From: Ktedonosporobacter rubrisoli
Lineage (GTDB): Bacteria; Chloroflexota; Ktedonobacteria; Ktedonobacterales; Ktedonobacteraceae
Length of the DNA stretch: 64,000 nt
NCBI RefSeq assembly: GCF_004208415.1
Contig: NZ_CP035758.1
Coordinates: 3,410,001 to 3,474,000, forward strand
Reading direction: 5' to 3'
Shown here piece after piece: positions 19,167 to 30,000 of this stretch; position 1 is the stretch's first letter, and every line of letters begins with the position of its first letter. The position numbers were made by a program, and so were the translations under genes. The notes under the pieces are model-generated. The model had not been told where the DNA came from. It ran no database searches and worked only from the letters and a program-made list of their open reading frames with translations.

Positions 19167-21025
19167 ATGTGTGCAAAGCGAAACCCAAATACGGCTACTC
19201 AGCAGCAGTATCCACAAGCTCGTTGTATTCATCAACTCATCGAACAACAAGTCCGCTGCACACCTCAAGCCTTGGCACTTACCGATGGGCAACAAACAAT
19301 GAGCTATAGAGAACTTAATGAGCGGGCCAACCAACTTGCCCACTGTTTACAAACCTTAGGGATAAAACCTAACGTTCCTGTAGGAGCCTGCCTGGAGCGT
19401 GGGATTGAGCTCATCATAGGGCTGCTTGGTATTCTCAAGGCAGGAGGAGCTTATGTACCGTTCGATCCCACTTCTCCCACCGAACGGCTGGCCTTCATGA
19501 GAGAAGATGTGCAAGCCCCAGTACTTGTGACTCAGAGTAAGCTGGCATCTCGTTTTTCTTCACAAGGTACTTCCGTGCTCTGTCTGGATACGGATGCCTG
19601 CTGGCTTACCCAGCAGAGCATGGATGACCCATACTCTGGCGCAACAGGAAATGATCTGGCCTATGTGCTTTATACGTCAGGTTCAACCGGGATGCCCAAA
19701 GGAGTGCAAATTACACACAGCAATGTCCTCAATCTCGTTTTTTGGCATCAAAACGCCTTTTCGCTTGTCCCATCAGATCGCGCCTCTCAGCAAACGAGCC
19801 CGGCCTTTGATGCAGCAGGGTGGGAAATATGGCCATATCTGACCTGTGGAGCCAGTGTCCATGTGATTGCAGAGAGCATACGCAAGCAGCCACTAGCACT
19901 TCGCGACTGGTTTCTCGCCAAAAACATCACGATGGCGTTCCTCCCGACACCACTTGCAGAGCAAGTGATAACGCTTGAATGGCCACACTGCACGTCCCTC
20001 CGTTTCTTGCTGACAGGGGGAGATACGCTTCATCGGTATCCTCCCGCCTCTCTTCCATTTACTCTGGTCAATAATTATGGACCAACAGAAACGACAGTCG
20101 TCGCCACTTCTGGTCCTATTCTGCCGGCGGCACGGAGTGCCTCTCCTCCAACCATAGGACGTCCTATCGCTAATACGCAGATCTACATTTTAGATGAAGA
20201 AGGGCAGCAAGTAGCGCCTGGCGTAGTGGGGGAACTCTACATTGGGGGGATGGAGTTGCTCGTGGCTACTTTCATCGACCGGAGCTCACAGCAAAACAGT
20301 TTATCGCCAATCCCTTTACGAAGAAGCCTGGGGCTCGTTTGTATAGAACAGGTGATAGGGGCCGTTATCGTGAAAATGGAGAAATAGAGTTTCTTGGGCG
20401 CACTGACTTTCAGATCAACCTTCACGGCTATCGGATTGAACCCAATGAGATCGTCACCTTATTAAATGAACAGGCAGGTGTGAAGACAAGTGCCGTCATC
20501 GCCCGCGAGGATTCTGTGAGAGGGAAATACCTGGTTGCCTATATCGTACCCGAAGCGGATTCATGCATTTCAGAGAACGCTTTACGAGCGGTCTTAGAGA
20601 AACGTTTGCCTCACTACATGATCCCCACCACCTTTGTTCAGCTAGAGACGCTTCCCTTAACGGCTCATGGAAAATTGGATCGAGCCGCCTTTCCTGAGCC
20701 TCATTTGCTCAATAGCTTGCACGATAATGCTGCCGAGCAAACTCAAACGCCTCTGGAAGCACAACTTGCAGTGATCGTTACTCAGTTAATGGGGCTAGAG
20801 CGGGTGGGAAGGGATGAGAATTTCTTTCTCCTTGGAGGTCATTCCTTGCTAGGAACGCAACTTATAATGCGGATAGCAGCAACCTTTGGCGTGGAGCTCC
20901 CATTACGAACGCTGTTCGAGTATCCAACCATACGGCATCTCGCAGCAGAAATAGAGCAGCGTATTCCTGCTGGCGGTCTTCTACCCGAGGAGAAGGAGAA
21001 AAGTGCCTTCTCCTCACAACAGTAG
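19167..21025 (+). pseudogene. NRPS adenylation-carrier didomain, leucine-type code, split by a -1 indel in a G-run
   Basis: The first part (19167 to about 20243) has all adenylation core motifs (YVLYTSGSTGMPKGV, NNYGPTETT, GELYIGG). After six G at 20244-20249 the frame is lost. The remaining motifs (LYRTGDRGRYR, HGKLDRAAF) and the carrier domain (Ser in LGGHSLLGTQ) follow in another frame to 21025. One extra G restores a continuous protein of about 620 aa. Specificity positions read D-A-W-F-L-G-N-V-V, the known leucine code. Order A-PCP without condensation or TE domain. It is either a recently inactivated gene or an assembly error. Confidence 0.85.
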
Positions 21026-21214
21026 CCTCCTCACCAAGAGAAAGGCTTCCTCTGCCCCTGTTTTCTTGGTTCTGCTTGCTTTGGCCATAGGCTTCTCCAG
21101 GGTCTGCAGTAAACCTTCATTCAAAGAAATGATGTGTAGGCAACGGGGTAGATGAGAATGACAAAATAGCTAGCACTTAGCTCTGTAAACTTGCTTATGG
21201 GGTCTGGCACAAAC

Positions 21215-23004
21215 TTGATACTGCTGGCGAACCCAGATAGACTCTACGCCACCGGACGGAGGAGTTGAAGCAAAGGGGAATGCCTAGTTTGCGCATGGGG
21301 AACGCCATCCTGCCAGCGCACGACCCGAACGATATTGAGAGCAGCAGCCGTCGCGACGTGTTGGAGATGGGTCTTTTCTTGACCGATGTAGCGTGATCGT
21401 CGCAGCCCCATCACACGGACGCCTTGCGAAATGGTCCCTTCCACTCCGGCACGCTGGGCATACAAGGTTTTGACTTCCTCAGTTGTGGCACGTGCCCTGG
21501 CGCGCTGTAAGGCTTGATGTGCTTGTTCTCGGCGCACGGTGATGGTCCGACGCGGGACCCGTGTCGAGTGGGTACACAAGGGGCGACTAGGGCAACTTTG
21601 ACAATCCTTGGTGGAAAACTTGATTTTGATGACCTCATTGTGGCGGTTGTCGATGGCTGGAGTCCAGCTCATGCTGGCGTGGCCTTCCGGACAAACGGCT
21701 TGTTGCGTTTGCCAGTCGATGGCAAACTGCCCTGCTGCGAAGCCTGTCTGTTGGCGGGCTTGCCATTTGACATCAGGATGAGGGGGACCGACGAGATCAA
21801 TATCGTAATCCTGCTGGCTCTGATGGAACAGTTGGGCATCCACATATCCAGCATCGACAATGTGCTGTTCCGGGAGCAGGCCTTTGTGCCTGAGTCCTTC
21901 ATGAATGGTTGGGGTGCTGACATCATCGCTGATGGGGGCGGTCGTTGTTTCCACATGCGTGATCAGGTGTGGCTGATCTTTCTCACGGGTTTCTGTCAGA
22001 TGGACCTTGAAGCCAACCCAACTGGTAGTGCGCTTCTTGCCGTAATGCGCATCCACATCGTAGGGCGAGCTCAGGTAGAGGGTCGCAGGAGGGATATTGT
22101 CCGCAGCGCGCCAACAGAGCTTCCCCTCGCTCCACAGATAGTTCTGAGTCCACACGCGCCGCAAGATCTCGACAGCAGGGACTTCTCGCAACCAGGCGGG
22201 GGCCTCCGGCTCATAGAGAGCGCTGAGGACATTGGCGCCGTCTTGTCCCACATGCCGTATCCACTCCTGTCGCTCTTCTTCTCCAGAGGGCAATCGCGAG
22301 TCTTCCAGACGCACCCCAGAGCAATCCGCCCACTCTGGCTGGCTGTGTTCACGCAGCCACTCTGGAGCCACGATCGCCAAACATTTGAGCGTATGGCGCA
22401 GGGTTTCTCCGACGCAGACCAGTCGATTGAGGGCTCGAATCTTGGCCAGGACATGGGTTGAGTCCGTACGCTGTTTCCCACGTGCTTTTAGCCAGCCCCG
22501 CTGCTTGAAGAGCGTGAGCATTGCCGTCAACAATTGCTCCTCCCCCTGGCCTGCAATCAAGCGGGCACGAAATTCACTCAACACTGAGGCATCAAAGCCT
22601 GAGTCGGAAAGCTCCAACCCGAGGGCATATTTGAGGTAAATGCGACCTCGCACCGCATCAGCGGCTTGTCGATCTGAGAGTCCTTCAGCGAACTGGATGA
22701 TCGTCACCAGGGCGAAACGCCACGGCGCCTCGGCTGGTTGCCCATCCTTGGGAAAGAGCGCGGCGAAGGACTCATCTTCATAGATGGTCCCCAACTCATC
22801 CCGCATGTGTATGGACACGTTCCCTTTCGGGTAGACTGCTCGCGCAATCCGAACCGTTTCTTCGGGGACAGGATTGATTGGCTGTGACTTGAGTGACATC
22901 GCTTGTCTCCTTCTAGCTCCTCTTGATCAGTTTTGGCTATCATACCAAAACCTCTCACTGAGTGCTACTTCCCCCAGGCCAGAGAGGTTCGCCAGCAGTA
23001 TCAA
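21215..23004 (-). mobile_element. IS1182-family insertion sequence, intact copy
   Basis: Perfect 19-bp inverted ends: TTGATACTGCTGGCGAACC at 21215-21233 and its complement at 22986-23004, enclosing one full transposase gene. No convincing target duplication was found outside these ends. It sits just after the NRPS-like operon. Confidence 0.78.
21244..22899 (-). CDS. IS1182-family transposase (551 aa)
   Basis: Uninterrupted DDE transposase. The N-terminal helical domain has WRFALVTIIQFAEGLSDRQAADAVRGR. A catalytic-Asp region lies in QRTDSTHVLAKIRALNR, a second in LITHVETTTAPISDD and HIVDAGYVDA. The Cys-rich CQSCPSRPLC is followed by the terminal E-containing GVEGTISQGVRVMGLRRSRY. Length of about 550 matches the family. 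Unlike the copy at 6162-7958 it shows no stop or shift, so it may be active. Confidence 0.92.
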   Translation of the reverse strand: MSLKSQPINPVPEETVRIARAVYPKGNVSIHMRDELGTIYEDESFAALFPKDGQPAEAPWRFALVTIIQFAEGLSDRQAADAVRGRIYLKYALGLELSDSGFDASVLSEFRARLIAGQGEEQLLTAMLTLFKQRGWLKARGKQRTDSTHVLAKIRALNRLVCVGETLRHTLKCLAIVAPEWLREHSQPEWADCSGVRLEDSRLPSGEEERQEWIRHVGQDGANVLSALYEPEAPAWLREVPAVEILRRVWTQNYLWSEGKLCWRAADNIPPATLYLSSPYDVDAHYGKKRTTSWVGFKVHLTETREKDQPHLITHVETTTAPISDDVSTPTIHEGLRHKGLLPEQHIVDAGYVDAQLFHQSQQDYDIDLVGPPHPDVKWQARQQTGFAAGQFAIDWQTQQAVCPEGHASMSWTPAIDNRHNEVIKIKFSTKDCQSCPSRPLCTHSTRVPRRTITVRREQAHQALQRARARATTEEVKTLYAQRAGVEGTISQGVRVMGLRRSRYIGQEKTHLQHVATAAALNIVRVVRWQDGVPHAQTRHSPLLQLLRPVA

Positions 23005-23454
23005 ACTTGAGGATGTTCTCCTCTTCTCTCTGTTCAACACGTTCTCAGGACGAATGGATCTCGCAGGAGTGCGCCGATCCATCATAAGAGGTCACGAGTG
23101 GGTCACATGAAAGAGAACTGAACGGTCCAGGGGCAAGAGCGGGGCGTGCTCTCCCCAGGTACACGCTTGCAGTGCGGGAAAAGAGACCTGAGAAGCCGTT
23201 TTTCTCCGCAATCTCGTTTGATCGCTTTCCTCATGCTTGCTTGTCTGAGTGGCAGCGCTCCAACATTCTTGAGAAAGACAGATGCAAAATCGACCCTTTT
23301 TTGACACTCATCGTTCAGCTTTTCTTCCCACGGGATGCATCCTCTCCGCGAGTGTGAACTTTGAGTTTGGGGCAGTCTCAAAAAATGTGCCAGAATCAAA
23401 GTGTCATTTTCCGCTAGGTGAGATGAGTAAGTGACACTTACAGTAGAGGTTTTT
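23005..23454. other. Non-coding stretch between IS1182 and a resolvase relic
   Basis: About 450 bases without a recognised gene. The last 40 bases contain AGTGTCATTTTCCGC and a nearby inverted GTGACACT, which may belong to the end of the resolvase-bearing element. Confidence 0.3.
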
Positions 23455-23745
23455 ATGAAGGTTGGTTACATTCGTATCTCCAAACACGAGCAAAACGAGG
23501 CGTTACAGCGAGACGCTTTGAAAGAGGCGGGATGCGAGAAATATTTCAGTGATACCATGACTGGGGTCAAGTTCGAGCGAAAGGGATGAGAAAAAGCGCT
23601 GGCATTTCTCAGACCAGAAGATACGCTTGTCGTGTGGAAGCTTGACCGCCTGGGGCGCTCCCTTAAAGACCTCATTGAGACGCCAGGGCAAACGCATGAG
23701 AAATTGCACACACTAGTCCGACAGGTTACCGTATGGTCGCTGTGA
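23455..23745 (+). pseudogene. Serine recombinase (resolvase), N-terminal part with in-frame TGA
   Basis: The frame gives MKVGYIRISKHEQNEALQRD with the catalytic-Ser strand (RISK) and TLVVWKLDRLGRSLKDLIET, typical of Tn3-type resolvases. A TGA at codon 45 replaces a Leu, as judged by the related copy at 34113-34702 where the same place reads ERKGLNEA. The C-terminal DNA-binding half is missing. Confidence 0.75.
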
Positions 23746-23869
23746 AATCCGTCATGATCGTATGCAGTCGCTCGCTACTTTCAGCAAAGGCTTGCATGCG
23801 CTGAATAAGAAGCTCGTAACTTGAAGTGAGTCGTTCAAGCACGAAGCATTCACGGAGATCCCCTCTCAC
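23726..23869 (-). CDS. Short ORF (47 aa) coupled to the kinase-like gene, uncertain
   Basis: A GTG start at 23869 lies two bases after the stop of the kinase-like frame and encodes VRGDLRECFVLERLTSSYEL followed by a helical tail, ending TAA at 23726. The tight spacing suggests translational coupling. It ends within the resolvase relic of the opposite strand, so it may be truncated. No family recognised. Confidence 0.3.
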   Translation of the reverse strand: MRGDLRECFVLERLTSSYELLIQRMQAFAESSERLHTIMTDFTATIR

Positions 23870-23871
23870 CA

Positions 23872-24721
23872 TCAAGGATGCACACGTTGGATTTCATCGG
23901 ATGGGAAAGGCACCGTTCGATTTTCCCCATGCAATTTCCAATACAAGTCGTTCATGATGGCTGCGATCGGTGCGTAGCGTTTGATGGTCGCCGCAATTGA
24001 AGTTGGCATGTTGATAGGATTGGCGCCCTGGGCATATCGGCGGATATATTCGTTGCGGACGCTGGCACTACGCGCGTCTGTGTAAACCATAACCAGCCAG
24101 TTGACCAGTTGTGTGACAGTGTAGCACTCGTCATGACTCATGTGGAGACCGAGAAAGGCCACCTCGGCCTCAGAAAGTTCGAAGCGCGGGGATGTGGCTA
24201 GACCGAAGTCGGCAAAATAGAGATGCCGACCGTCGGTCAGAATATTGTGGAAATGTGTGTCAAAATGCAGCAACCCCATCGCCTTCATGACCGCTACCCC
24301 CGTTTGCAAGCCTCGCTCCACGCTGGCGATGGCTTGCTCGACCGCCTCGCCGCCAAGAGCGAGCTGTGTTGTGAGCCATTGCTGGAGGTTCTGCGGGATG
24401 TATTCGAGAAACAGCACGACCTGGGCCGATGCTCGCGCAATCGCCTCAAGCCGCTCGCGCACCGCTGGGGAACCGTCCCAATATGCAACCATATGCTCTC
24501 TTTCCGCTTGCTCATCAGACATTGGCGCTTGTGTTGGGGATGGCCCTGGCAGCACGCGCCAGTGATACAGCAGCGGGAAGCACTCGCATTGCATTCCAAG
24601 CACCTCGTTGGTCGTCATCACATGTGTGGCCAGTTCCCGCCACGCGCCGAATCCGGTCGATCCTACGCCGTACTGGTAGAACGGAGGAAGATGGAATAGT
24701 AACCTTACTATAACTCCTCAG
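23872..24721 (-). pseudogene. Protein-kinase-like/phosphotransferase-fold gene, 5'-truncated
   Basis: The kinase fold is visible in VVLFLEYIPQNLQQWL (hinge), GLLHFDTHFHNILTDG (catalytic loop, Asp) and LYFADFGLA (metal-binding DFG-like). The open frame continues upstream of the first usable start (GTG 24621) through FYQYGVGSTGFGAWRELATH to about 24718. There it abuts a TnpB remnant, so the 5' end of the original gene is lost. Conserved Asp residues remain but the ATP-binding lobe is incomplete. Natural substrate unknown. Confidence 0.6.
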
Positions 24722-25623
24722 CCTCTTATGCGCAATTTCTTATGCGTTTGCCCTGCCCTTCCTCCTGATCTTGCTAGTACTGCGAATGTGGGTCAGGTTC
24801 TCAATCACGATAGTAGAGCCAGGGGTGGCGTTCTGAACGATATGTTTGGAGAGGACGTGAAAGCAGTCCCGGTGAAATCGCAAAGAGCGACCAGACAACT
24901 TTTTGAGATGTCGTTTTGCACTTTTTGTTCCTTTGGACTGAAGCTTACGGCGGCGCTCAACCTCCTTCCAGTGGTGAGAGCCAAGAAAGTGACGATTGGA
25001 TGTGACAGCTGGGCGGTTGAGTCCCAAATCAACCCCAATTATCTCATCACTTTGAGACCCATCAGGGGCAGGGACACTCACCACAACATGCAACCAGTAG
25101 CGCCCATTGCGGATACACAGATCAGCAGTAGTGACCTGATAGCCTGCATACTTGCTGCTGTAGGGTGGAACTTGAAAGGGGATAAGAATACGCCCTTCAA
25201 GAGTGGAAAGGCTGACTTCTTGTGTCTGCCAGTTAAGGACATAGGTACGCTCATTGTAGCGAATAGGGCAGAGCTTGGATTGAGGTTGCCCTGCTTTACG
25301 TCCTTTTGCTTTGCGATCAAAGGCAGACTTCAAGGTTCAGCAGCCTTAATACGTGCCTGAATGAGCACATTGGAGTTCAAACGAGGATATGCCTCACGCA
25401 ACTCATAGTACGTTGCATGATGAAGCCGAACGCCGTTCTTCTCGCCATGGTGCCAACCATAGGCACATACGGCATTGAAGACTTGCGTGAATTGGCGCGT
25501 AGTCTCATCAAGCAATTGTTTCTGCTTGTGAGTCGGCTTCAGTTGTATCCGTATCGCTCTATCCATATACATAAGTAGAGCATATATGCATAGTTTTTGC
25601 AAGAAAGGAGCGGCATGCTCCAC
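24713..25623 (-). pseudogene. IS200/IS605-type TnpB (OrfB) relic with frameshifts and lost C-terminus
   Basis: N-terminal part 25623-25330 (IRIQLKPTHKQKQLLDETTR; FNAVCAYG) shifts frame at about 25333 (one base missing). It continues as KSAFDRKAKGRKAGQPQSKL with the RuvC-I Asp in EIIGVDLGLNRPAV and the RuvC-II Glu in TIVIENLTHIR. A further indel near 24740 and fusion to the kinase-like frame remove the zinc finger and the RuvC-III Asp. No TnpA gene and no clear transposon ends are visible. Confidence 0.85.
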
Positions 25624-25676
25624 TCCATATCTGAAGAAAGGGGTCGCCGCATGCCGATTTAAAGATGCGATCTAAG

Positions 25677-26345
25677 CTAGGCTTCCGCTGTTTGGGCGCT
25701 GCGATCTTCTAAGAGTTCAATCGGGCGACGACTTTGGAGGTCTACGACCAGCGTGCCATAGGTCATACCTTTCTTCCACGCCCAATCGTCGATCCCAACA
25801 ATGGGCACAGACGTAGGTGGGGTGTAGATGCGGGCCCGCATCCTGTTGGTCCAGAAACCTGCATCCCCAGTTTGGGTGCAAGACGCTCTCCCAGTTCTCC
25901 GCAGGTGGCAAATCCAAGCGTCTGGAGGGTCTCTGAGAGCCGATTGGTCATGCGAGCAGATGAGCTCCCCAAATGCGCAACGGCTGCGCATTTGGGGACA
26001 AGTGGACAAGCGCCTAGCCGCGTTCTGGGCCAGTGTCAGCAGGAAGCCACAGCAACGCTTGCCCCTCTTGGCTGCAATGAAGGTGCTCATCACCCATTGC
26101 TGCCTGAGAGGCGATTCATCTGCTTGTGATGTCGTCCCTCTCTCAGGCAACTTTTCTCTGCGTTTCCCCCATGCACAAGGAGGCTCCACTCCTGCTCCAT
26201 GTGCAGCTCTCGTCCTTTCCTCAAACTCCCACCTCCCCCTTGCTTGCCACTGGTAGCTCTATTTCGAGCAAGCCTGCTCACTTCTTCGTCAAGGTCTTCA
26301 TCTCCTCTAGTTATATCGGGACCCCATTTTCTACGAGGTGAGGGG
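25677..26345 (-). pseudogene. ISL3-family transposase relic, copy 2
   Basis: One frame at 25677-25800 gives VPIVGIDDWAWKKGMTYGTL and VVDLQSRRPIELLEDRSAQT, the start of the ISL3 catalytic domain. A second frame carries RLSETLQTLGFATCGELGER, the preceding helical region. Several frame changes separate them. The upstream 370 bases are the imperfect duplicate of 5280-5655. Confidence 0.75.
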
Positions 26346-26645
26346 CGCTAAAATATGGAGCTACAAAAGAGGGAGCGTCAAGCAAGTAAGGAACATTCCT
26401 CGCCAAACAGGTTAAAGAGATACATTATCGACCAGCTAAAACTCGCATTTCTTCCATGAGTTCTCATTTGAAATATCCCTAAAATAAGCGTCTATTCTCA
26501 TATATGCTCTATATCACTTGTTAGCATATATCTTAAATTACAACATTTTATTTGTTTTTCCTGGAGGTTTTTACTTTTTCGTATAGAAGTAGATTGTACA
26601 TCCCATAGCTGGCGCATGAACAGATATGCTCTCTGGAGGATGATT
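26346..26645. promoter_or_regulatory. AT-rich upstream region of the trypsin/STAND locus
   Basis: About 300 bases, much richer in A and T than the surroundings. An 8-bp inverted repeat, ATATATGC at 26500-26507 and GCATATAT at 26524-26531, lies about 115 bases before the first gene and could be an operator. The gene start follows CTGGAGGATGATT (GGAGGA ribosome binding site). No certain -10/-35 pair was chosen. Confidence 0.35.
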
Positions 26646-26998
26646 ATGAAACGTTTTGTCCAATTTTCCATGGAAGATGGTACTCAAGTTGTTGTTGAAG
26701 TCAATGAAGATGAACTTGAAGTCGAAGCTGAGGGAGGCCTTGTTGCCGCCTCACGTACTGATGAAATCAAAGAAGCTTTTGTGAAAGCCAAGATACATTT
26801 GAGGGAGCTTTTGGGAAGGTCATGCCAGCTATACGACATGTGAATACGATGATACAGACGCTGCATCCTCATGCCTATGAAATCCAGTTGGGCATTACCT
26901 TTCGCTTACAAGTTGGTGCGCTTCTTGCGGCTACAGCCTCTGAGGCAAATATCATTGTCACACTGAAATGGGATAAGGAGAAGCAGGAAAATCAGTAA
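26646..26998 (+). pseudogene. Trypsin-co-occurring domain 1 (Trypco1/CU044_2847-type) protein, frameshifted
   Basis: The ATG at 26646 gives MKRFVQFSMEDGTQVVVEVN, the beta-strand start of the Trypco1 family. Near 26783 one base (a G) appears missing. The rest (FEGAFGKVMPAIRHVNTMIQ, then EIQLGITFRLQVGALLAATA and IIVTLKW) continues in another frame to TAA 26996-26998. The joined product would be about 117 aa, the normal size. It precedes the trypsin-like gene by 67 bases, the association after which the domain is named. Confidence 0.75.
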
Positions 26999-27065
26999 CC
27001 AGGATTGCTATAGTATCTGCTCTATTTTGATCATCTCAAGGCTATAGGCCTTGCGGAGTGAGGCT

Positions 27066-30000
27066 ATGAGTGAAGATATCAAAGCTGGTATTGCGCTCAT
27101 CCAGAGTGGACAAAACATTGGTGCTGGATTTTTGCTCTCTGATGATGGTTTACTTGTCACATGTGCACATGTTCTTGGCAAGGTTTTACCATCATCAGTC
27201 AAGGTCACGTTTTATGTGCTGCCGGATTGTCCCTATACTGCTAGAGTACTTTCTGATTTATGGCGCTCAGATCAGGAAGAAGATATCGCCTTCCTCCAGA
27301 TCGAATCTTCTCTCCCTCGGAACGTGAGACCATTACATTTAGGATCTTCGCAATACACGAGCGGTCATAGGATCTCGACGTTCGGTTTTCCAAATATCGA
27401 ATCCTTGCAGGGATTACCTGCCTCTGGAATGATGAGCGGAGAAACCATCCATGCGACAACAGGCCATCGCGTGCTTACTGTTGAGGCAAATGCGATTGCT
27501 GTTGGTTTCAGTGGAGCTCCCATTTGGGACGAGCAGCGACGCTGCGTAATTGGAATGGTTACCTCCATTACGAAGCCAGATAACCGTGCCAGAATGGCCA
27601 ATGTAGCATGCGTGCTCCCTTCAGAAGTCGTACAGAATATCTGCCCACGGCTCCATCTAGAAGATGTTTGTCCCTACAAAGGGCTAGAGCCGTTTACAGA
27701 GCAGGACGCAAAGTTCTTTTTTGGTCGTGAACGTTATATTCATGAGTTGATTGAGCTGCTCTTGCGCGATAAAAGGCTTCTTGCCATTCTAGGACCGATT
27801 GGCAGTGGGAAAACTTCTGTCTTGCAAGCTGGAGTGTTACCGCTCTTACGTAGCGGTAAACGCATAGCCCGCAGCGATCATTGGGAAATTTTTCTTTTCC
27901 AACAGACGAATGATCCTCTTTTTCCCCTACGCGCCAGCGGGTTACTTACTTCCCGTGGACAGAGGCTGATTGAGGGAGTACGAGCCTGGCAACGGAATCA
28001 TCCGCAGAAAGAACGACTTGTTCTTATCTTTGATCAATTTGAAAAGATCTTTACTCGGACCAAAAAAGACCTATGCAAAGAATTTATTCAGCAACTGGTG
28101 ACACTCATTCAAAGTGATCTGGCAGTCACTATCATCCTTGCGATGAGTGATGATCGCTATAGCGAACTGGCTGAGCACAGCGAACTCATCAAATTGGTCG
28201 AGCGTCAACTCAGCAATATACCTCCAATGAGATATGAAGAAATCATGGAAGTCATTGAGAATCCTGCTCAAGTTGTCGATCTCCACTTTGAAAACGGCCT
28301 TAAAGAGAAAATAGCAGAAGATAGCATGACAACTCTTGCAGAGCCAAGTGATGCGCTGCAAAAAAGACATAGTTCAGGGCTCCCATTGCTTGCCTTCTTA
28401 CTTAAACATATGTGGGATCAAAGTCCAGATCATTACTTCACCCATGCTTGTTTTGAGCACGTGGGAGGAACAGCAGGTGCGCTCACAAAATGGGCAACGG
28501 AAACCTATCAGAGCCTGACACAACGGCAGCAAGCTCTGGCCCGCCGAATCTTCACAGATCTCGTTGACTTGGGAGATGATCGCCAGGGACGACTTGATTG
28601 CCGTATTCAAAAGACTCTCACAGGGCTTTGTCATGCTCCACAGGAAGAAGAGGAAGTGCGCGCCGTTGTTGAGATATTTGCTCAAGCTCATCTGTTGGAA
28701 ACAAGTTTGGATGAGAAGACGAAGAACGTCACGGTGAAGATTATTCATGACGTATTGCTCCGAGAATGGGATCTGTTACAGACGTGGCTCCGAGAAGATC
28801 ATCAGTTTCTCTCCTGGCGGCGGGAAATAAGGCATCGGGCGAACAAATGGGTGCAGAGTAGTCCATATGAAGTTCAGCACCGGGATGAGGGAATTTTGCT
28901 TCGTGGGCGTGATGTCACGGAAGCAGCACTCTGGTTCCCCCACTGTGCTCATAAACTTACACTTGAAGAACAAGCATTTTTGCAAGCAAGTATAGAATGG
29001 CGTCAACAAGAAGAAACACGCAACCATCAGCACGAAGAGACAAAGCAGCTCCAAGAGCGTACACTGGCGCAACGTATTGCAACACAAGCCCAATTGCTTC
29101 AAACAACGCAGCCACATCTTATTGAACAAAGCCTTTTATTAGCCGTAGAGGCGATAAAACGTTTCCCTTGTATTGAGGCTGAACAGGCCTTACGGCAAGG
29201 AGTGACTTTGCTCCCGCGTCTCCTTTTTCGCGCCAATCGACGGACTATTACTCGGTCCGTCTTATACACAAGAGATGGAAATACCCTGGTTATTGCAGGT
29301 CTCGACGGTCTACAGTGGCTCTCTGGTGCCAACATCAATGATCAATCAATTTTCAATCTTCCGCTAGGACCACTACAGGCCAGCGCTGTGAGTGGAGATG
29401 GAGCGTATATTGTTGTCGCCGATACCTATGGGAAAGCTTGGATTGTGGATACGCAAAGAGCTTCGATACTAGTAGGGTTACATCATCCTGGCCCAATACA
29501 CGCTGTTGCTGTAACTAACCAGCCATCTCTTCTCTTTGCTACCGCTAGTAAAGAGAAAACGGCAAGGATCTGGTCCATAACAGATGTACTACCAAACAAT
29601 GATGCCAGCTCTGTCTCTCCCTCTTACCTGGACAAGAGCATCCATTGTTTCTCACATCCGGGAGTTGTACGCTCAGTTACCTTTAGCTCCGATGGACGGT
29701 ATGTTGCAACGGCCAACGCTGATCATACGGCCAGGATATGGGATATCAGCAATGGAAAACAAGTTGCGGTCTTTTCCCATGATGCTCTGGTAAATACTGT
29801 CGCATTTAGTCCTGACGATACATATATTGCAACAGCGAGCGAAGATAAAACAGTCAGGCTCTGGAAATGGCCACTGGATATCACATGGGGATGGCGACGA
29901 AAGCCCAAACCAGAGTATATTTTTCGTCACAATGGAGCAGTACATGTGCTCTCCTTCAGTTTTGATGGGAAGTATATTGCGACGGGGAGCGAGGATAAGA

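Noticed and set aside
21514..22461. 315-codon plus-strand frame opposite the IS1182 transposase
   Set aside because: Antisense shadow of a clear transposase gene.
24740..25623. TnpB as an active RNA-guided nuclease
   Set aside because: Frameshifts and loss of the RuvC-III/zinc-finger end make it inactive; no omega-RNA region could be recognised.
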